Assembly (NCBI RefSeq): GCF_017654505.1
Contig: NC_054534.1
Location: 40,344,226 to 40,408,225, forward strand
DNA: 64,000 nucleotides
Direction of reading: 5' to 3'
Source of the DNA: Polyodon spathula
Taxonomy: Eukaryota; Chordata; Actinopteri; Acipenseriformes; Polyodontidae
The stretch's first letter is position 1. The number at the start of each line of letters is the position of its first letter. A model generated the notes under the pieces. The model worked only from the letters and a program-made list of their open reading frames with translations, did not search any database and was not told the origin of the DNA. Positions 32,485-44,713 of the stretch are shown one piece after another. Both the position numbers and the translations under genes were made by a program.

Positions 32485-33409
32485 TATTAGTCATGGAGTC
32501 TCCATTCATTTTCTTTGACTATAGAATTTAACTAGATACACTACACCACCCTCAAGGGTTTTTTTTTTTTTTGTATTGCCTATCATTAGCTTCATGTCTT
32601 GATTTATCGTGTTGCTATATTGAACACCTCTGAAAAGCATAGGTCATTAATTTCTTCAAGTGCCTGCATGGTATTGTTTTAAATTCAGGTTTTCTCCAGG
32701 GGGTACAGATTGTTGTATGTAATATTAGAGCATCTTATTATTCTCGTCAATTAGATTTTCTTTGTATCGCTCTGTTTCAGTTGTGACATCTTGGTGACTT
32801 TTAAAATGTACTCATTGCCTCAATAGAGATCATGTCTAACCTCCAAGAACATCTGGTGCAGCACAGTTTAGCTACCTACCCCTTTGCAATACTTCATCTA
32901 GTGGATGTAAGCAATACATTCAGTGAGAAATACCACATTGAACAAATTGAGAAGTAGGGGCAGAGTGTTGCAGGGGGAGAGGTTAATCTTTACACTCTGG
33001 TATACAAGATACAGTTGAGATTAGACATTATTCTATAGCTGTTTACTGAGGCTACAGTGGTGCGATTTGAGTTTTAAAGAGTCACTAGGATGCGAAGCTC
33101 AGTTAAAAAAAAATCTAAAGAATTACCACCATCTTTTTTCCAGCTCTATTATGGATCACTTGAATCCTCAGTTATTTTTGGGGAAAAGATTAAGTGCGAC
33201 ACAGTGGAAATAAAACATTATTCAAGTTATTTTGCATTCAGTTCTGTAAAATGTTGCAAGAAATTGTATTGCAGTTTGACATTGTAGTGTTCAGTAACTT
33301 TTGAGGCACTTGAGTTGATTCAGGTTATGCAGTCATCGTAGTACAGAACAGTACTGTGTGGTAAACCAAAAAGGATTTAGTTCTCATCTGTGACTTTTTC
33401 GGTTCACAG
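32485..33409. other. intergenic or GKAP1 5' intron, no gene seen
   Basis: Nothing exon-like before the acceptor of the GKAP1 start exon. Confidence 0.5.
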
Positions 33410-33423
33410 GTTCTAACGCAGTA

Positions 33424-33651
33424 ATGACTTCAGCCGTGATCTCCTCTGTTCCCACCACTGCATCCAGATTTGCCTTGCTGCAAGTGGACAGTGACAGTGA
33501 CTCTGACTCTGAGCCTGGGAAGGGGAAAGGTGGTCGGGATGCAGGCAAATCCCGGACTGGGAAAGCATCTGGGAGCAAATCTAACAACAATGAGAAGAAA
33601 AAAGAAAAGAGAAAGAAGAAAAAAGAGCAACTGCAAAGTGAAGCCAATGAG
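33424..33651 (+). CDS. gkap1: GKAP1 coding exon 1 (residues 1-76)
   Basis: [20 protein letters not shown], Ser/Asp-rich and Lys-rich segments, ending EQLQSEANE. Exon begins at 33410 after 'ggttcacag'. Donor 'gag|gtaaaa'. Confidence 0.93.
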
Positions 33652-35369
33652 GTAAAAACACATTTGTTGTGGTAGTCGGTGAGAGCATCAGCATCTGAGG
33701 GTATATGAAGGAATTGTTTGTTTACGTGTTATATTTTTTGCAGCGAACCGCATATCCGGGAGATTCTTATTGACAGTTTCAAAGTGATGGCCATACTGTA
33801 TGATTCTCTGAAAGTCACACTTTTTACATGTTAAGTAAGGCGGATGTAGGACATGGTATTTGTCTTTTTCATTATATGGAAGCATATGGAAAGACCTTGC
33901 CGTGGACTTGGGCGTGAATGATATGTATTGTAAAACATGAAATTATGAACTGATAGCATACATAAACATGTGGATTTTGTGCAGTATAGGTTATTATAAG
34001 CATATACTTTTTATTTCAATTGTAGTCGAGGAAGTAAAGAAACAATGGCCTAACCTGGAGACACATAGCAGAGAAAGAAGCATGACAGGGCAAGGGTGGT
34101 CAGGGTTTAACACAGTCAGAAAAGAGGCAGTACATGAAAGTGATGGAATTAATGGCTCCATACACAGAATAGTCGTCATTATGGTAAAGTATTTTCGGTA
34201 GATATATTTATTACAGGAGCGAGTGTTTGAAAAATTCAAATATTGGTCATATGGTTTCTGATGCTGTGACAATTGTGCTGTGTAATATCATATGTTTTAT
34301 TTTTATATTATGTTTTGCGTAACAACATTATTGTAGATCTAGTAGAAATGTAATAATTGGCAAACTTCCATCAGCGTTTGCTGATCATTAAGTTTATACT
34401 ACATTTAACTTTTTTTTGTGTGTGTGTGTTCAAAGTTATGTAAGAATTAACAACATAATTGTATTTATTTTTTATTAAAATGCTGAAACTAGGTATATTT
34501 ACTTCAAAGCCTCCACTACACATTAGCACTCTGAAGTACGATATTAACACATCTAGTGTGCAATGGATTGACACAGGACTTTTTCGGGTGACGGATAATA
34601 AAGGACAGAATGGATCCAGTGTGCCATGGCCCTAATTGGGAGAGATGTGCAGTGTACTAGTCATAGTAATAATACTAATCCAATATTTAACAGGTCAACT
34701 AATTCTGTACAGATTAAGTTAAACAAGTACCACTGTATATAAACTGTGTGAAAGAATACAGTATGGGAAACCTTCAAACTTGCTTTACAACGTCTGTGAT
34801 TTTTTTTTTTTAATTTTAATATGATTCAGGGAATTATTTAATTAAAAAAAGCAACAGAATGAGTTGGTGAACCTTCTTTGTATTTGATTTGATAGTTGCG
34901 AAGTCTGGCGTTTAAAAAGCTTCCTCAGAAGTCATCCCTGGCAGCATCAGGCCTCAGCCTTCAGAACATTGCTGCAGATCTGGTCCACCACAGCACAGCA
35001 GAGCACCAGGCACCGGGACCCAACTGGCAGCAGTGGAAGCAAAGGGATGAACAGGTATCAGGGAAGCAAAGGTGTAAGAAATGTACTGTAGGGTTACACA
35101 GAAAACTGGGCCTGCTAACAGCATGTTTGTGTGAGGAGAGGGCAACATTTGGAAAAGGACAGCGCCAGACAGAGATTGATGTGCTTACAGAATACCAGAG
35201 TAGGGGTGGGACAGAAATAGATGTGTCAATGTTGTGACCACGTCTTAATTTGTTGGATGACTGCCTGATTTTTGTTCCTGTCTGTTTCTTAGTCCAGATC
35301 CTTCACATTCCTAGTTTACTTAAGGGATGTGCAGAAATCTTAATGTTATGGCTAAAATCTACTTTATTC

Positions 35370-35403
<34 letters not shown>

Positions 35404-38400
35404 ATTATTATACACACAATACCAGCCAGTACAGTGGTTAAAAGTGGAGGAGTTTCAGAAACCAAAGTCCAAACTGAAATGCAGTGCACTTTTATTAGTT
35501 AGATATTATTATTATTATTTTTTTTTTTTAGCTTTATCTTATGTTTTATTTGCAGTTAACAAGTGAACTATATGAAACAGATCTTGAAAAGGCATTGATT
35601 TTAAGCAAACTGGAATATGAAGAGCACAAGAAGGTATTGTCACAATCTCTTCCTTGAGAATCATTTGGTTTTTGGCATTACAAAGATATATTAATATCTG
35701 TATTTTTTTACATGGATTTCGGATACAAAAATCAATGTTCATATTTGCTAGAAATGACAAAAATACCTCACCTCACCAGAAGTTGGGCAACTGTTTCTAA
35801 AATGGCAAATGAAAAAGAGCTCCTGTAATATGTGAGAATTAATATATTGAAAAAAAAAACATAGGATCAACACATCAGCTCTTGAGCCTCTATTGAAAAG
35901 TATTAGACAACAAAAAGTAACCAAACCAGATTATGTACACATAGTGCTCTCTATGGAATGCCATCTGGGTCAAAAACTTGTGCTGCTTTAGAGCGAGTGA
36001 GAATCTCATGGGACAGAAAAAAGGCAAGCACGTTATTCTGAAATGCCTCGCCTAAACAGTGCCCAACTTGCTGGAAAGGTTGTGTAGTGATTTTTATATA
36101 GATTTGAAATGTTATGTTTTTTGTTGCGACTTTATGTGAAATGTAACGAGAACCAAAGCGGTGAGTTTTCCCTTTCATTTTACAACGCCATTTCTACGTT
36201 TTATTTGAAGTGTTTAAAGTTACATTTCACTTTTTTCATTTGCTTGTTCAGCTACAAAAAAGGCAAAAAAAATGTGAGTGACCACTGTTTTCTGCGAAGA
36301 AACGGCAATGGCAAGGAATGAAAAAAAAAAAAGTAAAAAATAAAATGCGATGTCAACTTTATGTACTAAACAAAACAACATTTAACTTGAACTGCTATTT
36401 GGCGTCCTTTGTTTTGTAGTTAATTCACTGGGGTGAAATAAGGCCTACACAACATATTCTTTATTCCTGAGATTTTTGTACTTTGTGTCACATATTGTAA
36501 TGTCTTACTGTAAAATAAAAGCACACACATGGGCCACGCCCTTCGCCCACTGCCCCTGCTGCTTGCATGCCTGCTTTCTGAGCATTATAATGGCTTTTAT
36601 TGCTTTTTTTGAAAATATTTGAATATTCGCTCAATTTAAATATTCATTTAAGAAAATTCTGTGTTCATTCCAGCACACACACATATAGATAGAGAGAGAG
36701 AGAGAATAAGATAATTCATTTTAGCCGTTTGAAAGTGTAGGGGTCTGACTGTTGAACACAGTGAAGACATACATCATTGTTAAATATTCAGGGTGCCTGT
36801 TATTATTCTGTCAACGTAAGATTTTTAGACGGTCAACTTGAAACCATATTGTTGGCTGAAATAGGGAAATATTTTGTAAATAACTAAAATGAGTCCTCAA
36901 ACTCTCAGACTAAACAAGGGATGTTTCTTCCTAGGAGTATGAAAACGTTGGAACTACATCGCCAAAATCCAAAAGTGGGGGCAAAAAAGACAAAAAAAAA
37001 ATCCATCAAGGTAAAGACAAACCAGTTAGAGTGTCCTTAAAAGATTTCCAGACAGAAGAAAATATAGGTAAGCTGGGGATGTTGTTGAACTGTTTAGTGT
37101 TATAAAAAAATTTAGCTAGTGATTCTGATTATTTTTATTTGTTTTTTGTTTCTTTTCTTACAGGGCACCTTAATAAAAAACAAGAGGTGAGTACTGAATG
37201 TTACAAAATAAAATTAGAAACAGTAACAATGTAATTGCCATAGTTCTTGGGCTAGGTATCAAATATAGCACCCAATGTACTCAAACATTCATTATGAAAA
37301 TTGTTATAAAAAGCTTTTAATATGCAAAAAGTGAAACTAGTTAATATTTTTAACATCATAAATAACGCAACTAACGTGTTTTTCCTGGTAGATTGTAAAT
37401 CTATTTTTTTTTTTTTTTCACGTATAATTACCAGGAACTAAAACCTGTGACTGTACCAACCTCGGATGACCGATTTTTTAACAAGTTGGAAGATGATGTG
37501 AGCAAAATATTGCTGAAAGAGAAGAGAAGAGAACAACTAACCAGCTTCGGTGGAATAGAAAACTGTGCATCCAATGACCAGGAACCGGTGGGTTGACAAC
37601 TTTTATAATTCAATCAAACAATCAATCAAGCTTTATTTTTTAATAGTGCCTTTCACAAAAGATCCCCGCAAAGAGTCTTACAAGGATACCAACATTCATA
37701 AATATTACAGAAAGTAACAGTAAACAGTAAAAATTAACAACACAATAAAAACAAAACAATACAATAGTAAAACAAGCGAGACAAGGTAAGAAAACATTTT
37801 AAGCTATACAAGATTATAGAAATGTCTTTTTAATCTAGTTTTAACCCTTTCCGCCTAATCAGAATTCCCATATTTGGACATACACGTGAACATGTTGTGT
37901 TTTATTGCTTGTTGTTTGGCAACCTTAAATCAGAATTTAAAACCCAATATATTAATAGAAAGGTCTGAAGTAGCTGTTTCCAATGATATAATTTGTTAAC
38001 TAGTGGAATATAAAGAAATAAATATATAAGCCACGCCCCCCCCATTAAAAAAAAAAAAAAATTAATAACTGTTAATATCGATAAGTTAGATAGAAAAAAA
38101 ATTATCTGGGTATTACAGTTGTGAAATTTTATGAGAATTTCAAATAAAAACACAGTTTTCAAATATTTTTTACTGTTGACAAGCTGCAAAGCTTTATCCA
38201 AACCATAGTCTGTATGTAAAAATACCCCAAACAGCACCATTTTATGGAAGTTGGACGGACTAAGCAAAAAGTACTTTGTCAAGTCTTATGCAAAACCTTT
38301 TACACTGAAAATATACAAATACATACAGGTGAAAATGCAGTTTTTATTTTTTTTATTATTATTATTATTATTAAAATAATTTTTCTTACATTTACTAAAG

Positions 38401-38970
38401 TGCATGAAAAGCACAGTCTTTTTATTTTCAGGTTACACTGTAAAATAAATAAACATGCAGCAAAAACTAATCGTATTAGTATATTATTATATGCAAACGT
38501 TATAGAAAAAAGTTCAACCACAAATAGTAAAAACAAGTATGAAAACCTTACAGGGCTAAGCAGGTCATTCCTGTCCTAAACTGGAGAGGAAGCCAGTGCA
38601 AAGATGCTAGCACAGGGGTAATGTGTTCTTGTCTCTTAATCCCTGTTAAAACTCTAGCAACAGCATTTTTGTACAAATTGCAGATGAGAAATAACATGAC
38701 TACCAGAGAATAGGGCATTACAGTAATCAATTTATGAAGATACAAAAGCACGCATCAGGTTCTCGGCATCTGGTCAGGAATGAATACTTTTCAATTTGAT
38801 ATTTCTTAGATGAAAGAAAGAGATTATGGTAACATTTCTTATGTGTGGTTTATATATATATATGGGTAAAAGATTACTCATTTCCACTCAATTCAGGATA
38901 GAAGCCATCAAGGACAAAATCAGACAAATTTTGTTTGAGACCCCTGAATCATCACCTTTTGTTTTATCTG

Positions 38971-39067
<97 letters not shown>

Positions 39068-42000
39068 TAAGATCCTTTATTAAATCATTGCAATTTAAAT
39101 CCATTAAATAACAATAAGGTAAAACACAACACAATTAAGATATTTGCTGGCTCCAGGGAAACCTCCCCAGACAACAGCATACAGTCCTAAAAAACATCAT
39201 GTTCTCCTTTAAAAACTGATTTTAACCAAATAAAAGAATCATAATGTAAATAAAAACAAAAAACCTTATATTAAAATAATCTAAACAGTGCTTTTCCTGA
39301 AAAAACAGATTAAACCCAAAGTAAAAACACTGTAAAACCAATAAAACCAACTAAAATTAAAACTAGAAGTTTAACAGCAGCTCTCCCTCCTCACTCAGTG
39401 AGCACAAGGTGTCTCCCACACACCACCTCTCCTGAAAGCCCTCCAGGTTACTGACTATTTTAAAATAATTAAAGTCCAACATTACCCGGCTAACTATTGA
39501 AATACGAAAGTCTGACAAAATCTGTTAGTCCTGCCTTAAAATAAAGTTAATTAAAACACTCCTATTCCATGTTATAAAATTATATGGGAACCCAAAAATA
39601 AAAATCTCCTTGCTGAAAGTCACCCCAAGAGCTTGCAGGAGCCCCTGCAGGAGGTGAAAGAATGACCCCAGCCTGACAGTCACTGAACGTGTGGAACACT
39701 GTCTTCTCCTCCTCACAGAAACAACACTCAGCACTTGCTCAAAAAATAAAAGGCTATCTCTCCAGTGAGCACCTTTCTCAGCGTACAGGAGCCTTTTAAC
39801 TGCCTACAGTCTGAAGGCTGCCACCCTGCTGGCAATGCTGACCGGGCCTTGCCCCCCTTCATCAGTGGGGAGGTACAGAACTGCTGGCCTCAGCCAGTGT
39901 CTCCCGCTCCAGAAGAAATCCAGCAGTATTTTCTGAATCTCCTCTACCATTCCCCGTGGAGAGTCCAGACATGCAGCTTGTGCCATAACATGGAGGCCAC
40001 CAAATTATTGATGACCAGGAATGACAGCTGAGCCAGCAGCACCTGCCAGCTGTGCAGCCGCCCCCTCACCTTATCCACTAGGCCCTCCCAGTTCCTCTGC
40101 ATGAACAGCGCTGTCCCAAAGAACACACCCAGCACCTTCATCTCAGTCCTGTCCCACTGCAGGGCCTGAGGCAGCATTGGGGGACCCTGCAGAGACTGGA
40201 CAAGTGAGGCGGGCACCACCCACCAGACAACCTGCCCCTCAGAAGATGCAACAGTGGCTCTATAGACAACGAGTACAGCATGCCAGACAGACAGCAGCCC
40301 TGTCTAATGCCCCTGCTCAACGAGAAAGGTTTGCTCAACCCAGTATTAATCGTTAAAACACAAAAAACATTCGAATATAAACGCTCTATGCAAGAGATAA
40401 AAACAGGACCAAACCCGAAGGCTTCCAGGACTTTCACAAGGTAGGTGTGGTAGACCCTATCAAAAGCCTTCTCTTGATCAAGGGAGACCAATCCCACATT
40501 AAAATGACACGTTTCGCTCAGAGTTAAAAAATCCCTAATTAAAAACAGGTTCTCAAAAATACATCTTCCAGGGATACAGTAACTTTGATCTTTGTGTATT
40601 ACTGTACTTATACATTTTTTTAAGTTTATTTGCGAGACACTTGGAAATTTTTTTCGAATCGACACATAACAGCGAAACAGGTCTCCAGTTCTTTAAAAGG
40701 CAGAGGTCTCCCTTCTTGGGCAGCATTGTGATCAATGCCCTGCGCCAGCTGAGAGGCAGTTCTTTTTTCTCCAGACTGTCCTTTAGCACCTGGAAGAAAT
40801 CCTCATCGATCACCGGCCTGAAATGTTTGAAAAACTCAGCGGGAATGCCATCTATCCCAGACGCCTTCCTACTGGAGAGCTGTGTCATTGCAGTAGTCAG
40901 TTCCTTGAAGGAGAGCTCTGTATCCAGTCCACTCTGCTCCTCCTCGCTCAGGCTGGGTACATCCTGGAGCAGGGTCTCTGTGTCATCAGGATCAGACTGT
41001 TCTTTGGTGAATAGCTGTTTGTAGAACTGCACAGCCGCCTCACTGATCTCCTCTCTGCTGTGTAGTTCTCTACCGCAGGGTGTCCGCACACACCTCAGCT
41101 GCTGGCTGCACGCTCTCTTCTTCTCCAGGCCAAAGAAGGAAGTGGGAGCACCCATATCCCTCAGCTCCACAAAGCGAGAACGCACCAACGCCCCCTTCAC
41201 CTTCTCCTCCAGCAAGCTGCCCAACACATTTCTTTTTTCTTTTATTTTTTGTAAGGTTTGCTCATTAGAGTGATCTTCATTATTTTCTAAATTTAGAATG
41301 TCTCTCTCTAACTCCCTGACTGCTTTGTCCAGTGACCTGGTTGCCTCCAGAGTGTACTGCTGACAAAAAATTTGAATTTGTATTTTCCCAATGTCCCACC
41401 ACTGCCTTAAATCTGGATAAATGTTCCGTTGTTTTTGCCAGACTTTCCAAATTTGCAGTCTTTTAGTATTTGAATGTTAAAATGCCAATAAGATGATTTG
41501 TGCCCTTCAGCTGGAATAAGTACATTGACTAACAGGCAGTGGTGGTCCGATAGACTATTGGGAATGATACTTGCCCCTACAAAAAAATTGAGGTGACAAC
41601 TGAATGAATAAAACCGGTCCAGTCGTGCTCTAGAAGTGCAATTATTATGAGACTGGGACCAGGTGTACTGTCGGCATGAGGGTGCAGGCATCTCCATACG
41701 TCAACCAGATCACTGGACTGTAAAACTGCAGTCAGCTCTCTGAAGGATTGAGGATGTGGCTTCTCAGTATTCCTATCCTTTGTAAAATCTCATTATTTTA
41801 CAAAGTCATTATTACATTTTAAAATGGTTTGTTTCAACTTATTAAACAATACAGTTCTTTCTCTTCCTGTAGTTGGTGCATAAATATTTATAAAAGTAAA
41901 GTTAAAACCAGCTATTTGTGTCTGTACTTTTAAAAACTTTTTTAAAAGGGTATCTCTTATGCTGATGTAGCTCCTCGAGTGTGGACTTCCTGGAGACTAC

Positions 42001-44632
42001 ATGCGTAGAATGTAAAAAACAACTTAAAATCGGGGAAAAAGACTTTTAATGTCCACTCCCCTCTTACCTTTGGTACTGTCAAGAAAGTTATTAATATACT
42101 GTAATGTATATAGTTTTTTCCTGACGGGTTGGCTATCAGGGGCGTCCGAGATTAACAAGGAGAGCCCTTCGTCATCCGACTCGTACATGCCCTCAATTTC
42201 CTTGCCATCTGCCCCGTCTTCTTCAGTGGCTTCGCCGCTCTCCACAGCTTCAGCCTTAGCCTCAGTATCCTTTGTCTTACTACCTATCTCGTAGTCACAC
42301 TGGGACAGATCTGTACTGCTTTCTTCCTCCGGGCAAGGTGGCACAGCCTCCGGGGAAGACGTCGGCTCCTCTTCTGACGTCAGTTGGGGATCGCCTCCGC
42401 TCTCCGCAACTTTCACGCCGGGAGACTGAGTCTTCTCTCCGCTGTCCACAGACACTAACTCAGAGTCCTGCTTTATTTCTCCTTCTTCAGGTCGTTTGCT
42501 TTGCTTTTTCTTTTTTTCGCTACCATTTCAAACTCCTAGTTTTGTCCAGCCTCTTCTCCTGAGGCTGCTGGCGCTTGGCTGTGGCTGTGTCTCTTTTGTT
42601 GTGGTGTCAACTTGGCTTCAGGCACCGCTGACTCGGGCTCTGCTGGTTCTGCTGACTCGGGCGTTGCTGGTTCCGGGGGCTGCTCGTCCTTCCGCTCTCC
42701 CCGATCGCCCCCAACCTCCTCCCCACCAGGAGCTCCCTTATCCTGCTCTGCTTCAGCTCGATCTCTGTTTCTCGGGCACTGTTTTCTTTGATGTCCCTGA
42801 GCTCCACATTTAAAATACCTTATTGTATCAGAGCTGGCGAAAACGACGCAATTCGTCCCCTCTGTTAAAATTCCATGCTACCTCAATAACTAGATTAGGG
42901 TCATTTTGTAAAATAAACGCTTGCCTTCTAAAAGACAAAACATGTAGAGGGATCATCTTAATGGGATACAATAATTTTCCATATCTTGATAGCTCTCTTT
43001 CCAGTAACTCGTTTCTTAAGAAGGGAGGGATATTAGATAATATTACTTTGGTTACGGGTGTTACTAAAGATGAAACTTCAATAAAAGACCCCTGCACACT
43101 AAAACCCTCCTCCACCAGCTTATTTACCAAATCCACATCAGTTAAAAAATGACTAGAGCTTTATTCATCCTCGAAGCTGATTTTATTTTCTCAAAGCCCA
43201 CAACCTCTTCTACTGCCACCAGGCAATCCTCCACCGACACCCTGATATCAGGCACACAGCGGCAGCCATGCCGACGAGTCCTCCCACAATGAGAGAGAGA
43301 GAGAGAGAGAGAGAATGAATTAATGAATAAATTGGTTATCGTCAGCATATCAATCGTGCCCTCTGGGACCTCACATGTAACCTTTGACAAAAAGAGGTCT
43401 CCTCCTCAATTTTAACAGATTGAAGCCTGTTTGAGAGAGGATTGATCCCAATACAGGACACTACCTAACAATCCCACCATATTTTTAAGGCGATCAATTA
43501 AAATGGAATGATCAACAGTGTCAAATGCAGAACTTAAATATAGAAATATAAGAACCAAATTGCCTGAGTTACACTTCAATAAAGGTAATAGAAAAGCGGA
43601 GCAGTAGAGAGTTGCCTACAGTTGGTAGTTAAAGGTTACTGCTGTCACAGTGTGATGGAGAAGCTACAGTCTAACCTTGTATGTCATGTAATATTGGAGC
43701 CATTATTAGGCTAAAAGAAAAAAGTTAATTAGATTTTTCCTCCATTTTCTTTTAATGCAGTAGCACAATTAAGAGATTACCACATGGTCTGATGAGAGTA
43801 CAGCTTAGTAAGGTTGACATGCTTTTGACATTCCTTTTATAAGGCCAAGTCTTAAAGAAAATAAAAACTTTAAGTGCTGCTTGTGCTCTCAGTCTTACTG
43901 ACTGCAATGGAATTAGTCATTCATTTGTGTTCTGCATTGATGTGTAGGTCTGTGTTCGAAGGTTCGTTCACTAGTTAGGAATTCGAAGATTGTGTTAAAC
44001 CTTCGAAGGTTCATCAGGCACCATTTAGCACTGTGGTGTTTTTTTTTCCCTCTGTTAACAAACTGTTTGACCATGTGTGACTACTATAAATCACACATTA
44101 AATGCCACTGTAAATTAGATATTTTGATTTGTATAATGCATAGTACTTAAACAAAAGTTGTAGTATCACTACCAAATCATTGTTTGTAGCTACTATATGG
44201 CGCCGCTGCCATGTATGAAGCAGGGTATAGTATCCAAAGCACTGAGGGGGTAACTATAGCGGTTATAGTGCTTCAGTAAAATATGTACTGAATGCCTAGT
44301 GTACAAGACAGTGTAAGAGAAGTGCTATGGAAGAATATGTTTGAAACATACAAAATATACACTAATAGAAATAACTGTAAAAAACTGAGCACCGTCCACC
44401 CCTCCCCCTTCCAGCTCCTGTTATGCAAAGGCAAACCTCTGCGTTGTATAGCGTAAGCTGTATTGAAAGAAATGTCTCAAAACCCCTCTGCTGTTTGGGA
44501 TTTTTTTTTTTGTTGTTAAATACCCAGACGACCAAAAAAAAGTTGAATGCACACAGTGCAAGTTAGTGTTGATGTATCATCAAGGCACTACCAATCTCCG
44601 GGGTCACTTGACAAGCGTAAGTTCATATTCAT

Positions 44633-44713
<81 letters not shown>

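Larger units (their letters stand above)
39064..43290 (-). mobile_element. Tx1-clade L1-type non-LTR retrotransposon, in a (GA)n tract
   Basis: Antisense element in GKAP1 intron 6. In its sense direction: a 5' end starting right after (TC)n, an ORF1 with a CCHC-type knuckle, then an ORF2 with an endonuclease end (SDHHCL), reverse transcriptase and a C-terminal domain, then a 3' end directly followed by (TC)n again. Sequence blocks such as [18 protein letters not shown] and [17 protein letters not shown] are typical of Tx1-group L1 elements as I know them. The 5' endonuclease half and the RT catalytic loop region are deleted, so the copy is inactive. No obvious poly(A) tail separates the 3' end from the TC tract. 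Confidence 0.82.

Noticed and set aside
35940..36110. Short protein-like stretch starting [19 protein letters not shown], followed by a Cys-rich piece
   Set aside because: Interrupted by a stop after 27 codons, no recognised family, no splice context; possibly transposon debris in GKAP1 intron 3.
42024..42455. Acidic Ser/Glu-rich minus-strand frame as a cellular gene
   Set aside because: It is continuous with the LINE ORF1 knuckle region and ends just before ORF2, so it is the ORF1 tail.
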